Shown piece by piece: positions 36,539-45,697 of a stretch of 64,000 nt of DNA (position 1 is its first letter; every line of letters begins with the position of its first letter). Position numbers and translations under genes: made by a program. The notes below the pieces were generated by a model. That model did not search any database, was not told the DNA's origin, and saw only the letters and a list, made by a program, of their open reading frames with translations. Origin of the DNA: Fibrobacterota bacterium (GTDB lineage: Bacteria > Fibrobacterota > Fibrobacteria > UBA11236). The stretch lies in NCBI GenBank assembly GCA_028287465.1, contig JAQBPO010000062.1, positions 1 to 64,000 on the forward strand, read 5' to 3'.

Positions 36539-37529
36539 CGACGCCTCCGCCCCCGTATTGGACGTCCAGGGCCTTCACGTGGCCTTCCGCGGGGAGGCCG
36601 GCCTTTTGAAAGCCGTGGACGGATTGGATCTGCGCGTGGAACCGGGCGAGGTGCTCGGCATCGTGGGCGAATCCGGATCCGGCAAGTCCGTGAGCATGCT
36701 CAGCATCACCGACCTGATCAAGAAGGAGAACCGGGACACCTCCGGCACGGCATCCTTCCTGGGCCGCGACCTCGTCGCGCGGGATCTTCTGAAGATGGGC
36801 AAGGAAGAGCTCGGCAGGATCCGCGGCAAGGATATCGGCTTCGTCTTCCAGAACCCCATGAGCTCCCTGAACCCGACCATGCGCATCGGCGCGCAGATCG
36901 CGGAAGGCATGCTGCACCACGGGGAAGCCACCCGCGCGGACGTCAAGGAAAAGGTCGTGGCCTTGCTGGACAAGGTCGGCATCCGGGAACCGGAGAAGCG
37001 TTACATCGCCTATCCCCACGAGCTTTCCGGCGGCATGCGCCAGCGCGTCATGATCGCCATGGCTTTGTCCTGCAATCCCAAGCTGTTGATCGCGGACGAG
37101 CCCACCACGGCCCTGGACGTGACCGTGGAGAAGCAGATCCTCGAGTTGATGATGAAGATGAAGGACGAGCTGGGGCTCAGCATCATCATGATCACCCATA
37201 ACCTTCCCGTCGCCCTCAACTATTGCGACGGCATCCTGGTCATGTACGCGGGCAAGGTGATGGAGACCGGCACCGCCCTGGACCTGGTGTCCCATCCCGG
37301 CCATCCCTATACCAAGGCTTTGTTCTCCTCCAATCTCGAGCTCGGCAGGCGAGGCACCCGCGTGGAGCCCATCAAGGGCAATATCCCGGCCCTGACCCAT
37401 CTTCCCTCGGGCTGCAGGTTCCATCCGCGCTGCCCGATGGCGACGGACAAATGCCGGAACGAAGTACCGCCCGCCATGCAGTCGGCCGGCCTCTCCGATC
37501 ATCTCACCTTTTGCCACTACCCGCTTTGA
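36525..37529 (+). CDS. ABC transporter ATP-binding protein, DppD/OppD type
   Basis: 334 residues, cytoplasmic face. Walker A GESGSGKS, Q-loop FVFQNPMSSLNP, signature LSGGMRQR, Walker B LLIADEPTT and H-loop ITHN are all present. The C-terminus has the oligopeptide-transporter Cys motif GCRFHPRCPMATDKC. ATG 36525 overlaps the end of the permease gene by 14 nt. Pairs with the next ATPase to power import. Confidence 0.93.
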   Translation: MARNSDASAPVLDVQGLHVAFRGEAGLLKAVDGLDLRVEPGEVLGIVGESGSGKSVSMLSITDLIKKENRDTSGTASFLGRDLVARDLLKMGKEELGRIRGKDIGFVFQNPMSSLNPTMRIGAQIAEGMLHHGEATRADVKEKVVALLDKVGIREPEKRYIAYPHELSGGMRQRVMIAMALSCNPKLLIADEPTTALDVTVEKQILELMMKMKDELGLSIIMITHNLPVALNYCDGILVMYAGKVMETGTALDLVSHPGHPYTKALFSSNLELGRRGTRVEPIKGNIPALTHLPSGCRFHPRCPMATDKCRNEVPPAMQSAGLSDHLTFCHYPL

Positions 37530-37540
37530 TAGGTGACACC

Positions 37541-38395
37541 ATGAGCGATTTCATCCTTGAAGCGACCGACATCCGCAAGACCTTCGGGAAGGGCGACCGG
37601 GCCGTGAAGGCCGTGGACGGCATCTCCGTGAGGATCCGCCGCGGCAAGACCCTGGGCATCCTGGGGGAATCCGGTTCCGGCAAATCCACCCTGGGACGCT
37701 GCATCCTGCGCCTCATCGAGCCGGACGGCGGAACCATCAAGTTCGACGGCAAGACCGTGTCGGGCATCCCCCAATCGCAATTCCGGCCCAACCGCCGCAA
37801 TATGCAGATGATCTTCCAGAATCCCTTCTCCTCCCTGAACCCGAAGATGAGCATCGGGGAGGCGATCGAGGATCCCATGCGCATCTGGAAGATCGGCGAC
37901 AAGGAATCGCGCCGCAAGCGCGTGACGGAACTGCTCGACATGGTGGGCATCAATCCCCGCCGCTCCGCGGCCTATCCCTACGAGTTCTCGGGCGGCCAGC
38001 AACAGCGCATCAATATCGCCCGGGCCCTGTCCCTGGATCCCAAGTTCATCGTCTGCGACGAGGCCGTTTCGGCCCTGGACGTTTCCATCCAGACCCAGAT
38101 CGTGAACCTGCTGATGGACCTGCAGAAGCACCTGGGCCTGACCTACCTCTTCATCTCCCACAACCTGGGCGTGGTGGAGTACCTGGCGGATGACGTGCTC
38201 ATCATGCAGCATGGCAAATTGGTCGAGTACGCGCCCACGGAGGAGATCTTCAAGAATCCGCGCAGCGAGTACACCCGCAACCTGATCGCCTCCGTGCCGG
38301 CCATGCCCACGGCGGCCCATTTGCAGGCCAAGGAAGCCGATCGGATCGCGCGCGGCAAGGGCCTCGCCTCAGCCCGCAGCGCCGTCGCCGGATAG
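37541..38395 (+). CDS. ABC transporter ATP-binding protein, DppF/OppF type
   Basis: 284 residues. Walker A GESGSGKST, signature FSGGQQQRI, Walker B FIVCDEAVSALD and H-loop FISHN are present. It is shorter than most DppF proteins because the C-terminal Cys-rich oligo_HPY segment is missing; it ends in an Ala/Arg-rich tail. ATG 37541 has AGGTGA at 37531. Last gene of the importer; a terminator follows at 38432. Confidence 0.92.
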   Translation: MSDFILEATDIRKTFGKGDRAVKAVDGISVRIRRGKTLGILGESGSGKSTLGRCILRLIEPDGGTIKFDGKTVSGIPQSQFRPNRRNMQMIFQNPFSSLNPKMSIGEAIEDPMRIWKIGDKESRRKRVTELLDMVGINPRRSAAYPYEFSGGQQQRINIARALSLDPKFIVCDEAVSALDVSIQTQIVNLLMDLQKHLGLTYLFISHNLGVVEYLADDVLIMQHGKLVEYAPTEEIFKNPRSEYTRNLIASVPAMPTAAHLQAKEADRIARGKGLASARSAVAG

Positions 38396-38431
38396 CGCCG
38401 GATACGGCCGGATAGGGCGCCGTCTCCCGAT

Positions 38432-38462
38432 AAAGCGGCGGGGACCGCCCCTTTGGTTTTTT
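38432..38462 (+). terminator. Intrinsic terminator after the ABC importer operon
   Basis: Stem AAAGCGGCGG / CCGCCCCTTT (nine of ten pairs, loop GGA) followed by GGTTTTTT. It lies 37 nt after the DppF-type stop codon. Confidence 0.75.
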
Positions 38463-38589
38463 CGGGTCTTTACCGCCCGATCGCGCGCCGCATGACGTCT
38501 TTCCCATCCTTCCCTACCCTTTTTACCAAGCTCCGGAATCCTTTCCCCGGTACATTCACGGGACCGGCATCGGTGGGGGGAACGGCGGT

Positions 38590-39846
38590 ATGCGATTGCT
38601 TCCGGTATTATCGGCATTATTGGCGGCATCGGCTTTCGCGGCCCCTGCGGTGCGGGCGCAATCGGCCATGCCCTTCGCCCAGAGCCCGCTCGTACCCGGA
38701 TACCAGGCCGATCCCCATATCGCCCTCTTCGGCAATCGCTTCTACCTCTATACCACCGGATTCAATTGCTTTTCGTCCCCGAACCTGGCCCAATGGACCC
38801 GGCAGGCGAACCCGCTCGATCTCAAGACCCTGACCTGGGGCGCCGATACGGGTTGGCTCTCCAGCATCAAGCCCAGGACCTGGGCTCCCATGGCGCCTTG
38901 GGCTCCCGCCGTGGTGGAACGGGGCGGCAAGTACTGGTTCTATTTCTCCGCGGACCATTATCTGGGCGTCGCCGTTGCCGACAAGCCCGAAGGCCCCTTC
39001 AAGGACGCCCTCGGCAAACCCCTCTTCGACAAATGGGACGGCATCGATCCCATGGCCTTCATCGACGACGATGGGGAGACCTACCTCTTCTTCGGATACG
39101 CCGGTACCTTCGGCGGGGTGATGGCGGGCACGCTCAATCCGGACATGAAAAGCTGGAAGGTCCCGCCCAAGGTGATCGCGAACAATACCAACGGCCTGAA
39201 GAACTACCTGGAAGGCCCGTTCATGTTCAAGCGCAACGGGATCTACTACCTCACCTATTCCAACGACAACTGGCAGACCCCGGAATACAACATCCAGTAC
39301 GCCATGGCGGAGCATCCCCTGGGACCCTATACCTGGAAAGGCCGGATCCTCGAGAAGGATTCCGTCAGCGTAGGGCCGGGCCATCATTCCATCCTGCGCA
39401 TCCCGGGACGGGATCAGTGGTATATCGTGTACCACCGCTACGACCATACCCAGACGACCACGGGCAAATCCAGGACCGCGCATATCGATACCTTGCGCTT
39501 CAATCCCGACGGGACCATCGCGAAGGTGGCGATGACGGATAAGGGCGTCCGGGGAGTGGACCTGACCGGCGTTCCCACGGTTCCCGGGACCGGCCGGAGC
39601 CTGCGCGGCCCGGGTTGGCCTTCCTCGGTGCGTCTCTCGGTGAGCGCCCAGGCGCTTTCCCTCCGATCGGAAGCCTCGGGCGGCCGTCTGGAGCTGGTGG
39701 ATTTCCAGGGCAAGGCCCTATTGGCCCGGGAGTTCGTCCCGGGGGAAGCCTTGACCCTGGCGCTTCCCGGCCCCGGGGTCTATTGGGTCCGGCTGCATTA
39801 CCAAGGCCGCGACCACCGCAAGGCGGTCCTGGCCATGGACCGCTGA
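38590..39846 (+). CDS. Secreted GH43-like glycoside hydrolase
   Basis: 418 residues. Signal peptide (LPVLSALLAASAFAAPAVRAQ). Residues ~35-335 form a five-bladed propeller of glycoside hydrolase family 43 type. The three catalytic acids fit the family pattern: Asp41 in ADPHIALF (base), Asp153 in GIDPMAF (pKa modulator) and Glu208 in LEGPFMF (acid). The ~70 residues after ~340 form a small beta-rich tail resembling a sorting-type domain (LSLRSEASGGRLELVDFQG). GH43 enzymes act on arabinose- or xylose-containing polymers; the exact substrate cannot be read here. No chitin-regulon cassette upstream; the gene lies 126 nt after the ABC operon terminator and stands alone. Confidence 0.82.
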   Translation: MRLLPVLSALLAASAFAAPAVRAQSAMPFAQSPLVPGYQADPHIALFGNRFYLYTTGFNCFSSPNLAQWTRQANPLDLKTLTWGADTGWLSSIKPRTWAPMAPWAPAVVERGGKYWFYFSADHYLGVAVADKPEGPFKDALGKPLFDKWDGIDPMAFIDDDGETYLFFGYAGTFGGVMAGTLNPDMKSWKVPPKVIANNTNGLKNYLEGPFMFKRNGIYYLTYSNDNWQTPEYNIQYAMAEHPLGPYTWKGRILEKDSVSVGPGHHSILRIPGRDQWYIVYHRYDHTQTTTGKSRTAHIDTLRFNPDGTIAKVAMTDKGVRGVDLTGVPTVPGTGRSLRGPGWPSSVRLSVSAQALSLRSEASGGRLELVDFQGKALLAREFVPGEALTLALPGPGVYWVRLHYQGRDHRKAVLAMDR

Positions 39847-39912
39847 CATCAGGCCCGCTTTCGGCCCGATGAATCCACCGCCCCGGCGCGCGGTCGCGGC
39901 TATCTTTATGCC

Positions 39913-41043
39913 ATGGAAATCAAAACGACCCGCGTATCCGACTGCCCGCCCGATCTCGTATCCCCCGGATGGAAGATCGAGCTCCTCGACGGCGGCAAAT
40001 CGGTTTCCCGCCTCTGGATCGTCGACCGCACCATCCGCATGGGAGGATCCCGGATCCGCCTGGGCGGGATCGCCGCGGTCGCCACCGAGGAATCCCATCG
40101 CGGGCGCGGCCTGGCGGGCCAGGTCATGGACGCGGCCCTAGCCTTGATGGAGCGGGAAGGCTATGAGGCCTCCATCCTGCACGGCATCCCGGACTTCTAC
40201 CACCGCTTCGCATTCGCGCCCTGCATGCCCGAATACGGGATCCGCATTTCCACCCTCAACGCGGAACGGGCGCCCGGCCATTTGCAGCTCCGCTCCTTCC
40301 AGGAAAGCGATCTGCCCGCCATCGCGCGCATCTACAACGGCGAGAACGCCTGGCGCACGGGCACGGCGGTGCGGGACGCGGAGACCTGGAAGGGCTTCCC
40401 CCGCAGCGTCGGCTGGTTCACCAAGCCCGGGATCCGCGTGACCGTGGACGGCCGCGATCGGGTGACCGGTTACGTGGTTTTCGACGACACCCCGGAGAAA
40501 TGCCGGGCCGCCGAAGCCGGCGGCATGGGCGGCGAAGTGCTGGGATCCATCCTGCGCTTCCTGGCCCAGCGCGCGGTGGAGCTCCGCAAAGAGGAGGTGC
40601 ACCTGGCAATCCCCCCGGACCATCCCCTGGCGATCTATGCCCGCAAGTTCGGTTGCGAGGCGGATATCCGGTATCCCCGCAATGGCGAGTTCATGGGCCG
40701 CATCGTCCGCTTCCTTCCCTTCATGGAACGGATGGCGGAAGGCCTGGGCCGGGAGTCCGAGCATCCCCTGCCGGAAGGCGAGGTCGCCCTGTCCACGGAA
40801 TCGGGCGCATGCATCCTGAGGTACCGGGACGGCCAGGGTTCCCTTGGCGAACCCTTGTCCCAGGGGGTGGAGGGTTCGGCGCGCTTCGGCCAGGGAACCT
40901 TCTTCCAGATGGCGATGGGATACCGCGCCGCGCGCGATCTGCTCGCCTCGGGGGAATTGCAGGCCACGTCATCGCAATTGGATTTGTTGGGCGCGTGGTT
41001 CCCGCTGCGGAACGCGACCCTGTATTGGCCGGACAGGTTTTAG
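39913..41043 (+). CDS. GNAT-family N-acetyltransferase (Eis-like)
   Basis: 376 residues, cytoplasmic. The N-terminal GNAT domain has the acetyl-CoA loop ATEESHRGRGLAGQVMDAAL. A second, probably degenerate GNAT repeat (~130-270) and a C-terminal SCP2-like part (~285-375) give the three-part organisation of Eis-type acetyltransferases. Such enzymes acetylate amines including aminoglycosides; the physiological substrate here is unknown. Monocistronic and convergent with isocitrate lyase (5-nt gap). No ribosome binding site stronger than weak purines was seen at ATG 39913. Confidence 0.8.
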   Translation: MEIKTTRVSDCPPDLVSPGWKIELLDGGKSVSRLWIVDRTIRMGGSRIRLGGIAAVATEESHRGRGLAGQVMDAALALMEREGYEASILHGIPDFYHRFAFAPCMPEYGIRISTLNAERAPGHLQLRSFQESDLPAIARIYNGENAWRTGTAVRDAETWKGFPRSVGWFTKPGIRVTVDGRDRVTGYVVFDDTPEKCRAAEAGGMGGEVLGSILRFLAQRAVELRKEEVHLAIPPDHPLAIYARKFGCEADIRYPRNGEFMGRIVRFLPFMERMAEGLGRESEHPLPEGEVALSTESGACILRYRDGQGSLGEPLSQGVEGSARFGQGTFFQMAMGYRAARDLLASGELQATSSQLDLLGAWFPLRNATLYWPDRF

Positions 41044-41048
41044 ATTCT

Positions 41049-42326
41049 TCAATGCTTGAACTGATCCTCTTCCGTCGATCCCTTCAATGCCTGGGTCGAA
41101 GCCTCCCCGCCCGAAACCGTATTCTGAACCTCATCGAAATACCCTCCGCCCACGAAGGTCTGGTGCTTGGCGCCCATATAGCCCTGGGACTCCATCCCGA
41201 ATTCCTTCTGCTGCAGGCGTGAATAGGCGGTCATGCCCTCCGTCTTGTAGGCCCGGGCCAATTCGAACATGCCCGCGTTCAGGGAGTGGAATCCGGCCAG
41301 GGTCACGAACTGGAACTTGTAGCCCATCTTGCCCAGTTCGGTCTGGAAGCGCGCGATGTCCGCCTCGTTCAGGTTCTTCTTCCAATTGAAGGAAGGGGAA
41401 CAGTTGTACATCAGGTCCTTGCCCGGATGGGCCTTGAGCACGCCCTCCGCGAAGCGCTTGGCCTGTTCCATGTCCGGTTTGGAGGTTTCGCACCAGACCA
41501 GATCCGCATGCGGGGCGTAAGCCACGGCCCGCGCGATGGCATAGTCGAGACCGCCCTTGATGCGGAAGAATCCCTCGCTGGTGCGCTCGCCGGTCAGGAA
41601 GGGCTTGTCGCGATCATCGATATCGCTGGTCAGGAGCTGGGCCCCGTCCGAGTCCGTGCGCGCCACCAGGACCGTGGGCACGTCCAGAACGTCGGCCGCC
41701 AGCCGGGCCGCGATAAGCTTGCGGATGAATTCCTGGGTGGGCACCAGCACCTTGCCGCCCATATGGCCGCATTTCTTCTCCGAGGCGAGTTGATCCTCGA
41801 AATGCGCCGCCGCCGCGCCGGCCTCGATCAGTGCCTTCATCAATTCGAACGCGTTCAGGACCCCGCCGAAGCCGGCCTCCGCGTCCGCGACGATGGGGGC
41901 GTACCAGTCGATCTCGGTCTTGCCTTGCATGCGCGAGACCTGGTCGGCGCGCATGAGCGCGTTGTTGATGCGCTTGACCACCGCGGGCACGCTGTCCGCC
42001 GGGTACAGGCTCTGGTCGGGATACATCTGGCCCGCCAGGTTGGCGTCCGCCGCCACCTGCCAACCGCTCAGGTAGATGGCCTTGAGGCCCGCCTGGACCT
42101 GCTCCACCGCCTGGTTGCCCGTGAGCGCGCCCAGGGCCGCCACGTAGGGTTCCGTATGCAGCATCTTCCACAGGCGTTCCGCGCCGCGCGTCGCCAGGGT
42201 GTATTCGATGCGCACGGAAGTCCTGAGGCGCAGGACTTCGGCGGCGCTATAGGGCCGTTGCACGCCCTTCCACCTGGGGTTCTCCTTCCAGGACTTTTCC
42301 ATCCGTTCGGCATTCGCGTCCGTCAT
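41049..42326 (-). CDS. aceA: Isocitrate lyase
   Basis: 425 residues, full length. Cleaves isocitrate to succinate and glyoxylate, the first step of the glyoxylate shunt. The catalytic motif KKCGHMGGK (Cys186) and the flanking HFEDQLASE are intact; [12 protein letters not shown] is the substrate-binding loop. ATG 42326 overlaps the malate synthase stop as ATGA, so aceB-aceA are translationally coupled on the minus strand. Confidence 0.97.
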   Translation of the reverse strand: MTDANAERMEKSWKENPRWKGVQRPYSAAEVLRLRTSVRIEYTLATRGAERLWKMLHTEPYVAALGALTGNQAVEQVQAGLKAIYLSGWQVAADANLAGQMYPDQSLYPADSVPAVVKRINNALMRADQVSRMQGKTEIDWYAPIVADAEAGFGGVLNAFELMKALIEAGAAAAHFEDQLASEKKCGHMGGKVLVPTQEFIRKLIAARLAADVLDVPTVLVARTDSDGAQLLTSDIDDRDKPFLTGERTSEGFFRIKGGLDYAIARAVAYAPHADLVWCETSKPDMEQAKRFAEGVLKAHPGKDLMYNCSPSFNWKKNLNEADIARFQTELGKMGYKFQFVTLAGFHSLNAGMFELARAYKTEGMTAYSRLQQKEFGMESQGYMGAKHQTFVGGGYFDEVQNTVSGGEASTQALKGSTEEDQFKH

Positions 42327-43996
42327 GGCGTCTCCAGGTTATCGTAGGCCTTCAAGGTGAGGAACTCGGAAAAGGTCTCCTGCATCACCAGATCGTCGAA
42401 CAAGCGGCGGGCGGTATCGAACTTGCCCTCGGCGAACCTCTTGTCTCCAACCATGGCCTTGATCTTTTCCAGCTCCTCCGGAACCAGGGAAGCGTAAAGG
42501 TCCTTGGTGAACTTGCGGCCGTCGGCGAGGGTGACGCCGTGCCGGAGCCATTGCCAGATCTGGGCCCGCGAGATCTCCGCGGTCGCCGCGTCCTCCATCA
42601 GGTTGAAGATGGGCACGCAACCCACCCCCCGCAGCCAGGACTCCAGGTATTGGATGGCGATATTGATGTTGGCGCGGACGCCCTTCTCGGTGGGATCTCC
42701 CTTGGGCATCTCGATCAGGTCCGCGGCCGTCACCTTGACGTCCTCGCGCTTGACATGGATCTGGTTGGGCGTGGGCATCTTGCGGTCGAAGATCTCCTTG
42801 GCCACCGCGACCAGGTCCGGATGGGCCACCCAGGTGCCGTCATGGCCGTCCCCGGCCTCGCGCTCCTTGTCCGCGCGCACCTTGGCGAAGGCCTGCTCGT
42901 TGGCGGCCGGATCGTTCTTGATCGGGATCTGCGCGGCCATGCCCCCCATCGCGTGCGCGCCGCGCTTATGGCAGGTCTTGATGAGCAGCAGGGAATACGC
43001 GCGCAGGAACGGGCTGGTCATGGTCACTTCCTGCCGGTCGGGAAGGCAGAACTCCGGGAAGCGCCCGAACTTCTTGATGGCGCTGAAGATGTAGTCCCAG
43101 CGCCCGCAATTGAGGCCGGCGGAGTGATCCCGGAGCTCGTAGAGGATTTCCTCTATCTCGAAGGAGGCCAGGATGGTCTCCAGCAGGGCCGTGGCGCGGA
43201 TGGTGCCGCGCGGAATCCGGATATGGTCCTGGGCCATGTTGAATACGTCGTTCCAAAGGCGGGCTTCCAGATGGCTTTCCATCTTGGGCAGATAGAAATA
43301 GGGTCCGCTCCCGCGCGCGATGAGTTCCTTGGCATTATTGAAAAAGAAAACCGCGAAGTCGAACAGGGATCCGGAAACCGGCTTGCCGTCCACCTTCACG
43401 TGGCGCTCTTCCAGGTGCCATCCCCTGGGCCTCACCATCAAGGTGGCGATTTTCTCCTTGAGCGCGTATCGCTTGCCCGGGGATCCATCCGCGCCCAAGG
43501 GTCCCGTGAACGAGATTGTCCGGCGGACCGCGTCGCGCAGGTTGATCTGCCCGCGGACGAGATTGTCCCAGGTCGGGGAATTGGAATCCTCGAAATCCGC
43601 CATGAATACGTTGGCGCCGGAATTGAGGGCATTGATGACCATCTTGCGATCGGTGGGGCCGGTGATTTCCACGCGGCGATCCTCCAGGTCCTTGGGAATG
43701 GGAGCCGTGGTCCAGCCCGCCTCGCGGATGCTCTTGGTGGAAGCGAGGAAATCCGGGCGTCGTCCGGAATCGATTTCCCTCTGCCGTTCGATGCGCGCCT
43801 GGAGCAATTGGCGGCGCCGGGGTCCGAATTCCCGTTCCAGTTTCATCAAGAGGATCAGGGCTCCGTCGCCCAGGATTTCACGGAATTCCGGCGGCATCCC
43901 GCCCGTGATTTCCATTCCGGCCGGCAGGGCCGTCGAAGAGGACGGTTCGGCCGTCGAAGAGGACGGTTCGGCCGCCGAAGAGGGTAGTTGCGCCAT
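42323..43996 (-). CDS. aceB: Malate synthase A
   Basis: 557 residues. Condenses glyoxylate with acetyl-CoA to malate. Family A features: [30 protein letters not shown] (part of the active-site barrel), [21 protein letters not shown] and [13 protein letters not shown]. The N-terminal ~25 residues are low complexity ([12 protein letters not shown]), coded by a 21-bp tandem repeat (43929-43991), and are not part of the fold. Start ATG 43996 has an excellent AAAGGAGG site, ruling out longer forms. First gene of the aceBA operon, divergent from the cytoplasmic GH18 gene. Confidence 0.96.
   Translation of the reverse strand: MAQLPSSAAEPSSSTAEPSSSTALPAGMEITGGMPPEFREILGDGALILLMKLEREFGPRRRQLLQARIERQREIDSGRRPDFLASTKSIREAGWTTAPIPKDLEDRRVEITGPTDRKMVINALNSGANVFMADFEDSNSPTWDNLVRGQINLRDAVRRTISFTGPLGADGSPGKRYALKEKIATLMVRPRGWHLEERHVKVDGKPVSGSLFDFAVFFFNNAKELIARGSGPYFYLPKMESHLEARLWNDVFNMAQDHIRIPRGTIRATALLETILASFEIEEILYELRDHSAGLNCGRWDYIFSAIKKFGRFPEFCLPDRQEVTMTSPFLRAYSLLLIKTCHKRGAHAMGGMAAQIPIKNDPAANEQAFAKVRADKEREAGDGHDGTWVAHPDLVAVAKEIFDRKMPTPNQIHVKREDVKVTAADLIEMPKGDPTEKGVRANINIAIQYLESWLRGVGCVPIFNLMEDAATAEISRAQIWQWLRHGVTLADGRKFTKDLYASLVPEELEKIKAMVGDKRFAEGKFDTARRLFDDLVMQETFSEFLTLKAYDNLETP
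43929..43991. repeat. 21-bp tandem repeat in the 5' end of aceB
   Basis: Two perfect 21-bp units (43929-43949 and 43950-43970, beginning GCCGTCGAAGAGG) and a third degenerate unit (43971-43991). It keeps frame and encodes Ser/Thr/Glu/Pro/Ala-rich heptapeptides at the malate synthase N-terminus. Confidence 0.9.
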
Positions 43997-44020
43997 GAGA
44001 CGCCTCCTTTCGCCCTTCCC

Positions 44021-44050
44021 ATTATATATCCCTAATAAAGGATTTCTCCA
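44021..44050 (-). promoter_or_regulatory. Probable sigma70-type promoter of aceBA
   Basis: On the minus strand, a perfect TATAAT at 44026-44021 with TGGAGA at 44050-44045, spacer 18 bp. Predicted start near 44014, about 18 nt before the aceB ATG. The -35 resembles the TGGACA used in the chitin cassette, but no palindrome is present. Confidence 0.5.
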
Positions 44051-44101
44051 GGCACGAATGCAAAGGAGTCTATCTTTTTCGCACCAATATCGGGAGTACC
44101 C

Positions 44102-44995
44102 ATGACCGCCCAGAACCGCCCCGCTGATTTCCAGGTAATCGGATACCTCTATACCCAGTCCCTGGAAGAGGTCGACCGGATCCAATACGCCAAACTGACC
44201 CAGGTGAACTACTCCTTCGTGCAGCCCACCGTGGCCGGGGGCCTGACCGAGGTGGACGGGGCCGTGGTTTCCCGGCTGGTCAAAAGGGCGCATGAAAACG
44301 GGGTAAAGGTGGGCATGGCGGTGGGCGGCTGGAACGATGGCGATACCAGCGGGTTCGAGGCCATGGCCGCCTCGCCAGAGTATCGCGCGAAATTCATCGG
44401 TAATCTGATGGCCTTGGTCGAGCGATACGATCTGGACGGAATCGACATGGACTGGGAATACCCGAATGAAGCGTCTTCGGCGGACTTCCTGGCCCTGATG
44501 CGCGGGCTTTCCGAGAAGCTCCGCCCGGTAGGCAAACTCCTGACCCTCGCCGTCATCGCCGAGGGCGACGAACACGGCCGCTTCATCCCGAAGGAGGTCT
44601 TCGGGATCATCGATGCCCTGAACATCATGTCCTACGATTGGAAATACCAATCCGGCGCGCACCACTCTCCCTATGAGGTCGCTGAAAGCTCCCTGGACTA
44701 TTGGGTTTCCCGCGGCTGCCCCAAGGAAAAGGCCGTGCTCGGCGTGCCCTTCTACGGGCGCTCGCCCACGGCGGCCCTCACCTACCGGCAAATCCTGGCG
44801 AAGGACGCGGAAGCGCCGGGCAAGGACGAATCGGACGGGGTGCTCTATAACGGGCTCGCCGCCATGCGCCGGAAAACGGAACTGGCGCGCCGCAAGGGCG
44901 GGGGCATCATGTTCTGGGAGCTGACCCAGGATACCTCGGACGCGGCGTCCCTGCTGGGAGCCATCGACGAAACCGTACGCGGCTTCCGGGCCTGA
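44102..44995 (+). CDS. Cytoplasmic GH18 chitinase-like hydrolase
   Basis: 297 residues. The complete GH18 barrel is present with SIGG-like motif VGMAVGGW, catalytic [10 protein letters not shown] (Glu119), MSYDW and the terminal FWELTQD. No signal peptide or membrane segment, so it should work in the cytoplasm, probably on imported chitooligosaccharides. Start ATG 44102 is preceded by GGGAG. The gene is divergent from aceB and has no copy of the chitin promoter cassette, so it may be regulated differently from the secreted chitinases. Confidence 0.88.
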   Translation: MTAQNRPADFQVIGYLYTQSLEEVDRIQYAKLTQVNYSFVQPTVAGGLTEVDGAVVSRLVKRAHENGVKVGMAVGGWNDGDTSGFEAMAASPEYRAKFIGNLMALVERYDLDGIDMDWEYPNEASSADFLALMRGLSEKLRPVGKLLTLAVIAEGDEHGRFIPKEVFGIIDALNIMSYDWKYQSGAHHSPYEVAESSLDYWVSRGCPKEKAVLGVPFYGRSPTAALTYRQILAKDAEAPGKDESDGVLYNGLAAMRRKTELARRKGGGIMFWELTQDTSDAASLLGAIDETVRGFRA

Positions 44996-45010
44996 AGGCG
45001 GAAGGCCGCC

Positions 45011-45409
45011 TCAGACCCGCGCCAACAGTTGCTTCTGATAGATGTACTCCTGCAAGGCTTGTTGCAAGGGCATCAGCAGATTGCCCCTTTCGCTGGTCAA
45101 GGCGCTGTATGGGGGCCTGCGGGCGAGGTAGCCATCGGATCCCTGGCGGATGGGCCGGATGAGTCCGGGATCCAGCCCGGCCAGCTTCGCGGTCGTGACC
45201 GCCAATTCGTACCGGCTGATCGCCTCTTCCCCCTGGTTGGTCAGATGCCAGATGCCCGCTTCCCCGTCGATGAGCAGATCCAGCGAGGCATTCACCAGGT
45301 TCGGCACATGGGTCGGCGACATAAAGGAACTGGTCCGGATGACAAGGGATGACGGCAGGATATCCAGGATGCGTTTTTCCGCATCGGCCTTTTGGACCCA
45401 ACCCTTTTC
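45011..45409 (-). pseudogene. Remnant of RmlD-type NAD-dependent sugar reductase
   Basis: A frame of ~132 codons encodes the C-terminal part of an RmlD/dTDP-4-dehydrorhamnose-reductase-like protein: KADAEKRILDILP, VIRTSSF, SPTHVPNLVNASLDLLIDG and GIWHLTNQGE. Two lesions are visible. The 5' ~60% is absent: a TGA at 45412-45410 closes the frame. Between RTSSF and SPTHVP about 30 residues normally present in the family are missing without a frameshift. A fine AAAGGAGG-ATG at ~45416 leads into a different frame. The longest ATG-initiated piece is 45011-45322 (103 residues). Probably decayed after deletions. Confidence 0.65.
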
Positions 45410-45412
45410 TCA

Positions 45413-45599
45413 TGCATAGGAACCTCCTTTTCAGGCCCGCCGGCTGGGCGTATGCACCAGCCCATTGAGGGAGGACATGGTTTTTTCCCGAGACATTCCG
45501 GGCCGTTCGGTCGGACCGGCTATTTGTCAAACGTATGGTGAAACGACGGAAACCCCTATATTTCAAGATAAATTCCGCCCGAGGCCACCAAGGAGTAAT
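45413..45599. other. Intergenic region before the sensor gene
   Basis: No gene supported. Contains a lone TGGTGAA half-site (45536-45542) within CGTATGGTGAAAC, an AT-rich stretch near 45558-45575, and the AGGAG at 45591-45595 serving the small frame at 45600. Confidence 0.35.
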
Positions 45600-45677
45600 A
45601 TGCGTCACGGGTTTTCCGGAAGGCCGGAAAACATAGGGATTGCCCTGTTATTTTTATACTCAACCCGTGAAAAATGA
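45600..45677 (+). other. Possible 25-codon leader peptide with internal hairpin
   Basis: A short frame (MRHGFSGRPENIG..., 25 codons) begins at ATG 45600, four bases after AGGAG, and its stop overlaps an ATG of the sensor gene as ATGA (45674-45677). Inside it lies a perfect hairpin GTTTTCCGG-AAGG-CCGGAAAAC (45611-45632). The layout resembles a leader-peptide or attenuator arrangement; it may also be chance. Confidence 0.3.
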
Positions 45678-45697
45678 TAATTTTAGGGGGAATGGAA

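Noticed and set aside
44996-45011. Short hairpin AGGCGG/CCGCCT between the convergent genes ending at 44995 and 45011
   Set aside because: Only six pairs and no T-run on either strand; too weak to call a terminator.
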